Source: Cyclobacteriaceae bacterium
GTDB taxonomy: Bacteria; Bacteroidota; Bacteroidia; Cytophagales; Cyclobacteriaceae
Assembly (NCBI GenBank): GCA_020832305.1
Contig: JAFIEV010000067.1
Span: 275,658 to 339,657 of the forward strand
Reading direction: 5' to 3'
DNA length: 64,000 nt
The position numbers and the translations under genes are program-made. Within the stretch, counting starts at the first letter, position 1; every line of letters starts with the position of its first letter. Shown here in pieces: positions 10,178 through 19,472 of this stretch. Under the pieces are notes generated by a model. It made no database searches. It saw only the letters and a list, made by a program, of their open reading frames with translations, and was not told the DNA's origin.

Positions 10178-10311
10178 AATCGCAATGCATTACACACCAA
10201 TAAATCTATATCCTTATGGTATTTAAGTTAGAACCTATTAATCTAACAAAAAAAACCTATGATTTGATATGACTGGCTTAATAAAAAGACTTAATCAGAA
10301 TCTTGTTGATA

Positions 10312-11028
10312 CTAAAACAAAATTTCACTCATCCAATCGTCCGGTATCTGATTAATTGAATCGCGGAGCAAGTCTCCCCATAATTTTGAAATGGCACGCA
10401 TATCTTGTTCAGTAAATCTGTGTACTTTCACCTCAAAGCTGTTATTATGATAAACGATAACATCGATGGGAAAATCCACATCATTGGCGCTTACACGGGT
10501 ACTATCGAAAGACAGAAAGCCGGTTTTTAAGGCAAAACGCATGCTTGATTGATAGGACAGGGTTCGTCTAAGTACCGGTTTACCATATCCTGAGTTGCCA
10601 ATAATAAAAAATGGCGACCCTTCACTTACTTCAATCCAGTTGCCCTGAGGATACAACAGGTAAAGCTTAGGATCTTTATCTGCCTCAAGCTGACCACCTA
10701 TGATGGTATGGAGATTAAATTCAAGTCCCGATTCTGCCAGGGAGGCTTTATCCTCTTTAGCCACTTTGCGTATTTGCTCTCCAAGGGCATTAACTGCCTC
10801 ATACATTCGGGTAAAACCATGATCATCATCAGATATTACTTCTTTAAAATATGTAAGCGCTTTATCCCGAATACTTCTTAAGCCGGAGGTCATTAAAAAA
10901 ATTGAATGTTGGCCTGATTCATGGATAAAATACTTTTTGGCAGTAGTGGTTTCCGTCCCTGAGGTCAGTCTCGTGTCGGCTATAGCCACAATGCCCTGCT
11001 TCACTTTAATCCCCAAACAATATGTCAT
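10312..11028 (-). CDS. Anbu-like proteasome-type peptidase (COG3484)
   Basis: A 238-residue protein opening with MTYCLGIKVKQGIVAIADTR, the N-terminal pattern of Anbu and related proteasome beta-like Ntn hydrolases. After loss of Met the presumed nucleophile is Thr1 (Thr2 in the gene), with Asp18 in IADTR and Lys31/Lys32 at about the positions of the proteasome Asp17/Lys33. Anbu forms helical or ring-like oligomers; its substrate is unsettled. Elsewhere Anbu usually sits with ATP-grasp, alpha-E and transglutaminase genes. Here none is present. It lies 43 bp downstream of rnr and 134 bp upstream of tamB on the same strand. ATG at 11028 fits the family start exactly. Confidence 0.82.
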   Translation of the reverse strand: MTYCLGIKVKQGIVAIADTRLTSGTETTTAKKYFIHESGQHSIFLMTSGLRSIRDKALTYFKEVISDDDHGFTRMYEAVNALGEQIRKVAKEDKASLAESGLEFNLHTIIGGQLEADKDPKLYLLYPQGNWIEVSEGSPFFIIGNSGYGKPVLRRTLSYQSSMRFALKTGFLSFDSTRVSANDVDFPIDVIVYHNNSFEVKVHRFTEQDMRAISKLWGDLLRDSINQIPDDWMSEILF

Positions 11029-11071
11029 ATAATTCTGAAATAAAAACTATTTTATTTAAAATACCTTTAAA

Positions 11072-13228
11072 CTACTTCTTGTCTTTCTCATACCTGGCAA
11101 CGCTTATGAGTTCAAGGTCTATGGTCCGCCGATTGATATCTGTACGGACCACTTTTACCACAACTTCATCTCCCAGTGAAATGTATTTATTGGCAGACTT
11201 AGCTACTATTCGGTAGTTGGCCTCATCGTATTCATAATAATCATCATCGATGTCTGAAATTCGCACCATCCCTTCACATTTGGTTTCTATCATTTCAACA
11301 AATATACCCCATTCGGTAACCCCACTCACAAGACCTGCAAAATCTTCTCCCATGCGTTCAGCCATATATTCTACCTGCTTGTACTTGATAGAAGCTCTTT
11401 CAGCATCGGCAGCCCTTTTTTCCATTTCTGAGGAATGCTTACACTTTTTCTCAAAATCGGCGGCAGATAAAGATTTGCCACTGTTGAGGTAGTGATGAAG
11501 CAAGCGATGAACCATCATGTCGGGATATCGGCGAATGGGTGAAGTAAAGTGCGTATAAAATTGAAAAGCAAGTCCGAAGTGAATTCCGGCATCCGTAGTA
11601 TACTTAGCTTTAGCCATTGACCGTATGGCCAGAGATTGCAAAACATTTTCTTCCGGTTTACCTTCAATTTCAGAAATCAATCTATTAAGCGAACGCGAAA
11701 CGGCTTCTTCACTAAGATGCACTTCATATCCGAATTTTTTCGCAAAAATCGAGAAGGACTGTAGTTTTTCAGGATCGGGATAATCGTGGGTACGGTAGAC
11801 AAAAGTATTTTTAGCTTTGCCTTTTTTCATATTGTGCACAAATTCAGCCACTCGCTTATTGGCAAGCAACATAAACTCTTCAACAAGCTTGTGCGCGTCT
11901 TTTCTGATTTTGGGAATAACTTCCAGCGGTTTTCCTTTATCGTCGAGCCTGAACTTAACTTCTGTGGTCTCAAAGCTAATAGATCCCTTGGCATAGCGAT
12001 CGGCCTGCAACTTAAGCGCCAGTTCATTGAGTAAAGTCAATTCTTTGGCGAAATCACCTTCAAGCTTTTCTATACGCTCCTGTGCTTCTTCATAGGTAAA
12101 CCTCCGGTCTGAATGGATTATCGTTTTTCCAAACCATTCTTTTTTGATTTTCGCATTGCCGTCAAGTTCAAATACCGCTGAAAAAGTAAGCCGGTCTTCA
12201 TTGGGCCTTAAGGAGCAAAGCTCATTCGAAAGTCGCTCAGGAAGCATGGGTATGGTTCGGTCTACGAGGTAAACTGAGGTACCCCTCCGTTGAGCTTCCT
12301 TTTCTAAAGGTCCTTTATCCGAAACATAATGCGTAACATCAGCAATGTGGATCCCCACTTCATAATGGCCATTTTCGAGAATGCGCAATGAAAGGGCATC
12401 ATCAAAATCTTTGGCATCTTCGGGATCAATGGTAACAGTGGTAACAGACCTGAAATCTTTTCGCTTTGATATCTCTTCATCACCTATGCCTGCTTCGATC
12501 TTTTCAGCCTGTTTCAAAACCTGACTTGAAAAGTCATAGGGTAATCCAAATTCAGCAATGATGGAATGCATTTCAGCTTCATGTTCACCCGCCTGACCTA
12601 AAACCTTAATCACCTTTGCCTCCGGGCTTTTATTTGACGTCGGCCATTGAGTGATTTTTACGATGACTTTATCATTGGAATTTGCTTTATTTATAGCATC
12701 GGGTGGTATAAAAATGTCGGTATGCATTTTTCTGAAATCAGGGATCACAAAAGCATATTTCCCGGATAGTTGTATACGTCCTACAAACTCATCCCTCACT
12801 CTTTCAATGATGCGCAACACTTTGCCCTCGAGCCGGCCTTGCCTTGTTTTCTTTGAAAAAATTTCTATTTCGACAAGGTCATCATCAAAGGCACCCATCA
12901 TGTTTTCATGTTTGACCATTACATCTTCTTCACTTTGATCAGAGACTATATATGCAAATTTGGCATTAACATAGTCTACCCTACCTTCAATTACTTTGCC
13001 TCCGTGAACTTTTGTTTTTCCGTCAGTGGCTATACCAGATCTTTTTTGCAGGTCTTTAACCAGATCTTTAACCACCTGCTTTGACCGGCGGTCCTTTATA
13101 CCAAGCAATTTAATAACCTGATTTACAGAATATGGCGGTTTCATATTTTGCATTGCGATTTTCACCGCCTTTGCCAATTCATCAATTCTTGAATTTGAAG
13201 TATTTTTTCTTTCTTTTTTCTTCGTCAT
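11072..13228 (-). CDS. rnr: Ribonuclease R
   Basis: RNase R is a processive 3'-5' exoribonuclease that degrades structured RNA. The 718-residue protein has an N-terminal winged-helix/basic segment (1-75), OB/cold-shock domains (about 80-230) and the RNB catalytic domain (about 255-590). The RNB domain carries the metal-binding motif TIDPEDAKDFDDAL and the FTSPIRRYPDMMVHR motif. A C-terminal S1 domain follows (about 625-710, ASIKYKQVEYMAERMGEDF...GIFVEM). Start and length fit the family. It follows the ABC ATPase gene by only 13 bp and precedes the Anbu-like gene by 43 bp, so a shared transcript is likely. Confidence 0.96.
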   Translation of the reverse strand: MTKKKERKNTSNSRIDELAKAVKIAMQNMKPPYSVNQVIKLLGIKDRRSKQVVKDLVKDLQKRSGIATDGKTKVHGGKVIEGRVDYVNAKFAYIVSDQSEEDVMVKHENMMGAFDDDLVEIEIFSKKTRQGRLEGKVLRIIERVRDEFVGRIQLSGKYAFVIPDFRKMHTDIFIPPDAINKANSNDKVIVKITQWPTSNKSPEAKVIKVLGQAGEHEAEMHSIIAEFGLPYDFSSQVLKQAEKIEAGIGDEEISKRKDFRSVTTVTIDPEDAKDFDDALSLRILENGHYEVGIHIADVTHYVSDKGPLEKEAQRRGTSVYLVDRTIPMLPERLSNELCSLRPNEDRLTFSAVFELDGNAKIKKEWFGKTIIHSDRRFTYEEAQERIEKLEGDFAKELTLLNELALKLQADRYAKGSISFETTEVKFRLDDKGKPLEVIPKIRKDAHKLVEEFMLLANKRVAEFVHNMKKGKAKNTFVYRTHDYPDPEKLQSFSIFAKKFGYEVHLSEEAVSRSLNRLISEIEGKPEENVLQSLAIRSMAKAKYTTDAGIHFGLAFQFYTHFTSPIRRYPDMMVHRLLHHYLNSGKSLSAADFEKKCKHSSEMEKRAADAERASIKYKQVEYMAERMGEDFAGLVSGVTEWGIFVEMIETKCEGMVRISDIDDDYYEYDEANYRIVAKSANKYISLGDEVVVKVVRTDINRRTIDLELISVARYEKDKK

Positions 13229-13241
13229 GATTTTCTAAGTT

Positions 13242-15065
13242 TTATCGGGAAGCCAGCTTTCTTTGCAGGGCCGCCTTTTGAATGTCTGAAAGATCGCCTC
13301 TGGGTATAGATTGAATCAGCATACGCGTATATTCTTCCCTGGGCCTTTCAAATAGTGTATCGGGAAATCCCATTTCCACAAGTTTACCATTTTTCATGAC
13401 CAAAATACGGTCTGCAATAAATTTTATTACAGAAAGGTCATGTGAAATAAAAATATAAGTGATTTTAAATTCTTTTTTCAAGTCGTTCAATAAATTGAGT
13501 ACCTGTGCCTGCACCGAAACATCGAGCGCAGATACCGGCTCATCGCAAATTATCAATCGGGGGTTTACAGCCAGAGCTCGGGCAATGCATGCCCTTTGCC
13601 GTTGTCCCCCAGACATCTGATGAGGAAATCTGCCAAAATAGCTGCGGTCTAGCCCTACTTTGTGCAAAAGATCGTACACCCGATCGCGAATAGCGCCTTC
13701 GCCCTGCAAAATATTATGAAAACGTATGGGTTCAGTAATGGCCTGACCCAAAGTCATTCTGGGGTTTAACGAAGCATAAGGGTCCTGAAATATGATTTGT
13801 ATTTCTTTTCTTATTTTCTGCAATTGCCTTGAGGGCAGGTGATTAACCAGATGACCATCATAAAAAACAAATCCCGATGATGGCTCCTCAAGTCGTAAAA
13901 TAGAGCGCCCCAGTGTTGTTTTTCCACAACCAGACTCTCCAACCAACCCAATGGTTTCGCCCGGGTATACTTCAAAGCTCACATCGTCAACCGCCTTTAC
14001 AAATTCATTTCCAGGTTTTAAAAATCCTTTAGACAACGGAAACCAGGTTTTCAGGTTTTTTATTTTTAGCAAGGAACGACCCTGAACCACCTCAACACGC
14101 CGCTGAATCATCTCGTCTTTTGATTCCGCATTCAGCAGTAAAGCTTCTCCTATTGATTTGTATTTAAAAGTATTATCGCCCTTGCTTTCTTCTGTTTCCT
14201 CCATAAAGTCTGATACGGTAGGTAGTTTTTTCAGCCTTACCTCAAGACGTGGCCTGCAAGCCAATAAGCCTTTGGTATATGGATGTTGGGGGTTTGAAAA
14301 GATATCCCAAACCGTACCCTGTTCTACAATTTTTCCTTTGTACATAACCAATATCCGGTCGGCAATACCTGCTATTACCCCTAAATCATGTGTTACAAAG
14401 AGCATGGCAGTGTTTTTTTCCTGCCTGAGGCGATTCATAAGGCGTAGAATGCCAGCCTGTACGGTTACATCCAAAGCGGTGGTTGGCTCATCTGCCAGTA
14501 AAAGTTTAGGACTGCAAGCCATCGCCATCGCGATCATAACCCTTTGCTTTTGTCCTCCGGAGACCTGATGCGGATAACTGTGCAGCAGCTTTTCAGGACG
14601 GGGCAGTTGCACATCCCTGAACAAGGATAAGGTGCGTTCTAAAGCCTGCTTGCCCGATAATTTTAAATGTTTTTTCAAAACTTCTGCCACCTGATCTCCC
14701 AGGGTAAAAACCGGATTGAGCGAAGTCATAGGCTCCTGAAAAATCATGCCTATTTCATTTCCTCTGATCGAACGCATCTGAGCATCTGTAAGCTTGCAGA
14801 TATCTGTCTTTCCATATAATTCCGACTGGAATTCAATAGATCCTGAGCTTATTCCAGCAATTTTATCAGGCAACAATCTGCATACAGATAAAGCCGTAAC
14901 GGTTTTCCCGGAGCCAGATTCCCCAACTATACCGACTACTTCTCCCGGATAAACATCAAAGCTGACATCATCTACCGCATTGAGATACCCCAACCTCGTC
15001 TGGAATTGCGTTGTAAGATTCTGCACCCGTAAAACCGGCATACCATTTTCTATATCAATGGGCAT
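13242..15065 (-). CDS. ABC transporter ATP-binding protein, fused DppD-DppF type
   Basis: A 607-residue protein containing two complete ABC ATPase domains of the peptide/nickel (Dpp/Opp/GsiA/YejF) subfamily. Domain 1 has Walker [10 protein letters not shown], signature SGGQKQR and Walker [13 protein letters not shown]. Domain 2, from about residue 325, has [16 protein letters not shown] and [12 protein letters not shown]. Both have the oligopeptide-type C-terminal extension ([10 protein letters not shown] and REEYTRMLI). Such fused ATPases power import of oligopeptides or similar solutes. No permease or binding-protein genes are in this window, so partners must lie elsewhere. The ATG at 15065 was chosen over a GTG one codon upstream. 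Confidence 0.93.
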   Translation of the reverse strand: MPIDIENGMPVLRVQNLTTQFQTRLGYLNAVDDVSFDVYPGEVVGIVGESGSGKTVTALSVCRLLPDKIAGISSGSIEFQSELYGKTDICKLTDAQMRSIRGNEIGMIFQEPMTSLNPVFTLGDQVAEVLKKHLKLSGKQALERTLSLFRDVQLPRPEKLLHSYPHQVSGGQKQRVMIAMAMACSPKLLLADEPTTALDVTVQAGILRLMNRLRQEKNTAMLFVTHDLGVIAGIADRILVMYKGKIVEQGTVWDIFSNPQHPYTKGLLACRPRLEVRLKKLPTVSDFMEETEESKGDNTFKYKSIGEALLLNAESKDEMIQRRVEVVQGRSLLKIKNLKTWFPLSKGFLKPGNEFVKAVDDVSFEVYPGETIGLVGESGCGKTTLGRSILRLEEPSSGFVFYDGHLVNHLPSRQLQKIRKEIQIIFQDPYASLNPRMTLGQAITEPIRFHNILQGEGAIRDRVYDLLHKVGLDRSYFGRFPHQMSGGQRQRACIARALAVNPRLIICDEPVSALDVSVQAQVLNLLNDLKKEFKITYIFISHDLSVIKFIADRILVMKNGKLVEMGFPDTLFERPREEYTRMLIQSIPRGDLSDIQKAALQRKLASR

Positions 15066-15082
15066 CACAAAAGGGTTGGTAA

Positions 15083-15238
15083 CTAAATTAAGATATGTAT
15101 ATTTTCGTTTTCAATCATTGCTTGTGCGTGTAATTTCAGATACAATTGTGCCGTTACAGCCACATCATTACAACAGTATCTTGCAAATCTTTTTTCTTTA
15201 CAAATAGTAAAAACTTCCTGTGAAAAGCAACCACCATT
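15083..15238 (-). pseudogene. 3' remnant of a 3'-5' exonuclease gene (DEDDy/PolB-like)
   Basis: Between the DUF6909-like gene and the ABC gene, a minus-strand frame without any usable early start codes for about 51 residues. It ends in RFARYCCNDVAVTAQLYLK and IENENIHILI before a TAG stop. The Y-C-x-x-D-V-x-x-T-A pattern followed by an 'E-NI' tail is what I know from the C-terminal Exo III motif of PolB-type 3'-5' exonucleases of Bacteroidota. The frame begins at an in-frame stop next to the end of the upstream gene, so the catalytic N-terminal two thirds are gone. I read it as a deletion remnant. The family assignment is from motif memory only. Confidence 0.45.
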
Positions 15239-15246
15239 TCAATTCA

Positions 15247-16923
15247 TCATTTGCCCTTTAGGAAGATTTTCTTCAGAATATTCAGGGTAATGAGGTAAGT
15301 CGGTCTGACACCATCCATACCAAGCCCTCCCGAAGCCAGGGTGCTGCCTGTTTCCAAAGGATTATCCGATGCATAATAGGCATAAAATGTATTGATATTT
15401 CGATGGATGCTGTTTCTGATTTTAGAGGCAGATTGTATGGCTTTTTGATAATGCGCCCCCTCCATTTCAAGCCCTATTGCCTTCCAGGATGACTCCATGA
15501 AATACTTCAACACATCTTTATTTTGCAGTGAAGTTCCCAGTACCGTTACCATGGGGCCTTCATATACAGCCGGCCCGAATCCCTCAAAATCTTTGGTTTT
15601 AAAACCATTGCGGATCGGATAATTATCAGCGGTGCCTTCAAAGACATGGGCAGTTGGTATCATAATATCTCCTTTTTTACCATTCAAAATACCTGCCTTG
15701 CCCATGATGGACACAGACTGCACATTAATAGCCCTAATCTTATCAGGTAATTCATAGGGTTTGAGCAGCTCATCCAGGCATTCGTAGGCTTGCTCTCCAA
15801 AAGCATAATCCATAACGAATATCACAGGCAGCTTTGAAGAATCATCATCAGGCATTGGCACACCGGGTGCAAGTTCCCGGGAATTGATTTTAGCCAGGTC
15901 GATGATCTGAGCAGAAATATTGGTACCCGATGTATCATTGATCTCTATCAAACCGTGTTTCAGGGCATAGTTTTTAATCTTATGCGCTAAATCGTATTTG
16001 TTTTCCTGGCTTATCTCTACCGCGAGACGCTCGAGTTCTTCAAAACTGTTTCTGCCAAGTGCGAGATAACCATAAATAGTATTGACCACGCTGTGCAAAT
16101 TGGCACTGATAATATGAAGTGGGCGATGAAGAAGATCATTTTCAAGCAATACCCTTTTTATATGATCAGCCCACAATTCACCATATACATGATGGCCAAT
16201 CCGCTCCCTGAGGGAGGCTGAGAAAAAGATTTCCCTGTCAAGACCTTCTGTTTGTTCTTCCATGGCCAATTTGCCCATATGAAAAATAATGCTGAAAATA
16301 CTCAGGTTCCCGGCTTTTTTAAATTTCCGCCCTGCAGTACGCGTAACATCAAAAGTACGGCCGAGTATATTGCTCAGATAAGAATAAGCCGCCTCTTCAT
16401 TGAACTCTTCCCCCCTCTTTTCCTTCTCAACGATTTCCCTCAGGTTTCGCCAGTCCAGCGTTTCCCTACCTTTATGGTCAAGGCTGTTTCGCTCGATTTT
16501 TTCAGATTCTATATACAAAAAAGTAAGGTGGGTAAGTATATCATAAATATCGCTTCTACCCCTGGTCATTTCAACATACATTTGATCCTGATCTACCCTG
16601 TAGCAATTCCTCCTACGCTTTGGGGGAATAATTACATTGAAATCAGATCTCTCCAGCCCTTCCCGGGAAATCAGTCTTATGTAACGGCACTCTTCAATAC
16701 CTGCCGGAAGTCTCTCAATGATGTACAACAAACCATCCAGCTCAACTTTCTCAGGGTCATCCATCAACCCGTATATTTCAGGTTTTAAGGTCAGTAACTC
16801 TTTGACAAGCGATTCACCCGAAACTCCGGTAGGCTTATAGCTTCCCCTGATAAACAGGTGACGCATGATAATGTACAATTTTTCGATGGCTGATCTGGAC
16901 TCATGGGCCTTGGTACGGGTCAT
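15247..16923 (-). CDS. DUF6909-like conserved protein with nucleoside-phosphorylase-like C-terminus
   Basis: A 558-residue soluble protein. The N-terminal ~330 residues are mostly helical, with a positively charged element PPKRRRNCYR. The C-terminal ~190 residues resemble the purine nucleoside phosphorylase/MTA-nucleosidase fold: PVIFVMDYAFGEQA, a GTADNYPIRNGF loop, and the motif KAIGLEMEGAHY, which copies the (V/G)xMEG substrate-site motif of that superfamily. I believe it belongs to a Bacteroidota family listed as DUF6909, but no function is known to me. The ATG at 16923 was preferred to a TTG at 16944. A good -7 box (TAAATTTG) lies 38 bp upstream. The gene is complete. Confidence 0.7.
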   Translation of the reverse strand: MTRTKAHESRSAIEKLYIIMRHLFIRGSYKPTGVSGESLVKELLTLKPEIYGLMDDPEKVELDGLLYIIERLPAGIEECRYIRLISREGLERSDFNVIIPPKRRRNCYRVDQDQMYVEMTRGRSDIYDILTHLTFLYIESEKIERNSLDHKGRETLDWRNLREIVEKEKRGEEFNEEAAYSYLSNILGRTFDVTRTAGRKFKKAGNLSIFSIIFHMGKLAMEEQTEGLDREIFFSASLRERIGHHVYGELWADHIKRVLLENDLLHRPLHIISANLHSVVNTIYGYLALGRNSFEELERLAVEISQENKYDLAHKIKNYALKHGLIEINDTSGTNISAQIIDLAKINSRELAPGVPMPDDDSSKLPVIFVMDYAFGEQAYECLDELLKPYELPDKIRAINVQSVSIMGKAGILNGKKGDIMIPTAHVFEGTADNYPIRNGFKTKDFEGFGPAVYEGPMVTVLGTSLQNKDVLKYFMESSWKAIGLEMEGAHYQKAIQSASKIRNSIHRNINTFYAYYASDNPLETGSTLASGGLGMDGVRPTYLITLNILKKIFLKGK

Positions 16924-16960
16924 AATGGATGCTTTAATTATCAATACTTTTTACAGACCA

Positions 16961-16968
16961 CAAATTTA
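16961..16968 (-). promoter_or_regulatory. Putative -7 promoter element of the DUF6909-like gene
   Basis: On the minus strand this octamer reads TAAATTTG, a full match to the Bacteroidota housekeeping -7 consensus TAnnTTTG, 38 bp before the chosen ATG. No clear TTG -33 element was found at the usual spacing. Confidence 0.4.
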
Positions 16969-17144
16969 AGCATTGATTTTAAAAGACATTAAAAAATATT
17001 AATCGATTCGAAATAAGACTTTGTGAATTTTTATTTAATTTTGACGTGATTACAACAATTTGTAAATCAGGCATTTACAGTTTTAGCATTTAGGTTGTAA
17101 TACATTGATCCATTGGTTTTTAAAAAATTAATTCGCCGAATTAC

Positions 17145-19469
17145 ATGTTATATCGTTATTCAGCTTTACTGGCATTTGTGTTGCTGCTTTCATTTTCAAC
17201 TTGTAAGCCTCGCAGGGGCGTCAGGTTGATAAAAACAGCCGATCTGGTTGATCCTCTTATAGGAACTGCAAGGGCTACTACCCCAAGTGCAATGCGCCAT
17301 AGCCATGCTGCCTCTGAATTAAAGGGGCAAACTTTTCCGGCGGTCGGTTTTCCGAGGGGCATGACAAATTGGACACCCCAAACCCGCGCAACTGAAACCA
17401 AATGCCTCTCGCCTTATTATTATGAAGACAGCCTCTTTCAGGGTTTCAGGGCCAGTCATTGGAAAAGTGGTTCCTGTACGCAGGATTACGGCAGTTTTAC
17501 CATAATGCCCCTAAATGAAATAGTAATTACCCATCCGGAAAAAAGATCAAAATGGTTTAGTCATGACCACGAAACTGCCAAACCTTATTACTATAAAGTT
17601 GACCTGAAAAAAGATGACATTGTTGCGGAGATTTCTGCCACCAATCGCGCCGGGCTTATGGAGTTTACCTTTAAAAGAAGTGAAAGCCTCAGAATTCTGT
17701 TAATTGAAGCGAACAGCGATGAAGGCTTAGGAAGGATGTTTATCAATCCCGATGTACAGGAAGTGAGCGGGTCCAATCCCGTACACCGCATTTATCAGGG
17801 TTGGGGTGAATATGCAGGCTTTGATGGGCATATATCCATAATTTTTGATGAAGAATTTGTCGAATATGGCACATGGGTAGAAGATGAGGTTTATCCGCAT
17901 GAAACAGAGGTGTTTGGCAATGGTAAAAGATGCGGGGTATACGTGGTTTTTGACCCTAGCATTCGCGATGTTATGGTCAAAGCCGGCACTTCGTTTACTG
18001 ATATTGCCGGGGCAAGGAATAACCGGGAACAGGAAATACCGCACTGGAATCTCTTTTTTACCCAAAAGGATGCCAGAAGGGCCTGGAACGATGTGTTGAA
18101 TAAAATCGAAATTCCAAGGGCCAATGCGCATGACCATACTTTGTTTTATACCGCAATGTATCACGCTAACCTCCTTCCCCGCACCTTCAGCGATTTTGAT
18201 GGCAGATACCCCGGGTTTGCCGGGGACACAACAATACATGTAGCTGACGATTTTGTGTATTATATGGATTTTTCACTTTGGGATACCTATCGCGCTGTGC
18301 ATCCTTTATTGCACATTACCGAGCCGGAAGTATCGCGAGATATGGTGATTTCACTCATAAAAATGGCAGAACAAGGTGGATGGATGCCAATTTTTCCCTG
18401 CTGGAACCACTATACAGCTGCGATGATCGGTGACCATGCCACTGCTATGATCAGCGATGCCTGGGCAAAAGGAATCCGTGATTTTGATACTGAAAAAGCT
18501 TGGAAGTATATGGCACAAAATGCATTTATACACAATGAAGATACAAATAGCTACCGAAGTGGCAAAGGGCGAAGGGCCATGGATACCTATTTGAAATACG
18601 GATATCTTCCCATGGAAGAAAGAGTCCCCGATGCTTTTCACAAAGATGAGCAAAGTTCGAGGACCCTTGAATACGCCTTTGATGACTTTGCGCTGGCTCG
18701 TTTTGCAGGCGCTCTTGGCAAGGAAGATACTTTTAAAATTCTGATGGAACGGTCAAAAAATTACCGGCATGTCATCGATACCGCTATTGGCTATGTCAGG
18801 GGAAAATGGGCCGATGGCAGTTGGTATGAACCTTTCGACCTGAATGACACACAGGCATTGTACATTACCGAAGGAACACCTTTTCAATACACATGGTACG
18901 TCCCTCATGATATTTATGGCCTTATGGCAATGATGGGTGGTGAAAACAGATTTGAAGAAAAACTCGACTCTCTGTTCACCTATGGACACTACTGGCATGG
19001 CAATGAGCCCGGCCATCAGATTCCATACCTCTATCCTTATGCAGGCAAACCCTGGAAAACCCAGGAAGTTCTGCAACGCATCGTTAGGGAAGAGTACAAC
19101 ACAAGCCCCGGTGGACTGAGTGGCAACGAGGATGCGGGACAGATGTCGGCATGGCTGATATTTACCATGACAGGCTTTTATCCGGTATGTCCATCAGTTC
19201 CGGAATATGTGCTGGGAAGGCCATTTTTTAATGAACTCACCATCCATAATGCCAATGGAAATTCTTTTACCATATTGGTTAAAAACCAAAGTGATGCCAA
19301 TTTGTATATTCAGGAAATGAAATTAAATCACGAACCTTACCCCTTTTCAAGGCTCATGCATGAAGACATACTGAAAGGCGGATTGATGGAAATTACCATG
19401 GGGCCGGAGCCCAACCGTTCTTTGGCAAAAGACCGGCAACTCCGCCCCATGAGCTGGAACGATGAGTGA
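17145..19469 (+). CDS. Glycoside hydrolase family 92 alpha-mannosidase, lipoprotein
   Basis: GH92 enzymes are calcium-dependent exo-alpha-mannosidases that trim mannose from N-glycans and yeast mannan. The 774-residue protein has a lipoprotein signal peptide ending at Cys20 (FSTC) and the GH92 N-terminal sandwich starting at DLVDPLIGT. Family motifs follow: HTLFYTAMYHANLLPRTFSD, DFSLWDTYRAVHPLL and GNEDAGQMSAWLIFTMTGFY (catalytic acid Glu and metal-site region). Length is normal. It converges with the outer-membrane receptor gene, the two stops being 3 bp apart, with no terminator hairpin between them. The PUL at 50-63 kb is too far away to be the same unit. Confidence 0.95.
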   Translation: MLYRYSALLAFVLLLSFSTCKPRRGVRLIKTADLVDPLIGTARATTPSAMRHSHAASELKGQTFPAVGFPRGMTNWTPQTRATETKCLSPYYYEDSLFQGFRASHWKSGSCTQDYGSFTIMPLNEIVITHPEKRSKWFSHDHETAKPYYYKVDLKKDDIVAEISATNRAGLMEFTFKRSESLRILLIEANSDEGLGRMFINPDVQEVSGSNPVHRIYQGWGEYAGFDGHISIIFDEEFVEYGTWVEDEVYPHETEVFGNGKRCGVYVVFDPSIRDVMVKAGTSFTDIAGARNNREQEIPHWNLFFTQKDARRAWNDVLNKIEIPRANAHDHTLFYTAMYHANLLPRTFSDFDGRYPGFAGDTTIHVADDFVYYMDFSLWDTYRAVHPLLHITEPEVSRDMVISLIKMAEQGGWMPIFPCWNHYTAAMIGDHATAMISDAWAKGIRDFDTEKAWKYMAQNAFIHNEDTNSYRSGKGRRAMDTYLKYGYLPMEERVPDAFHKDEQSSRTLEYAFDDFALARFAGALGKEDTFKILMERSKNYRHVIDTAIGYVRGKWADGSWYEPFDLNDTQALYITEGTPFQYTWYVPHDIYGLMAMMGGENRFEEKLDSLFTYGHYWHGNEPGHQIPYLYPYAGKPWKTQEVLQRIVREEYNTSPGGLSGNEDAGQMSAWLIFTMTGFYPVCPSVPEYVLGRPFFNELTIHNANGNSFTILVKNQSDANLYIQEMKLNHEPYPFSRLMHEDILKGGLMEITMGPEPNRSLAKDRQLRPMSWNDE

Positions 19470-19472
19470 ACA

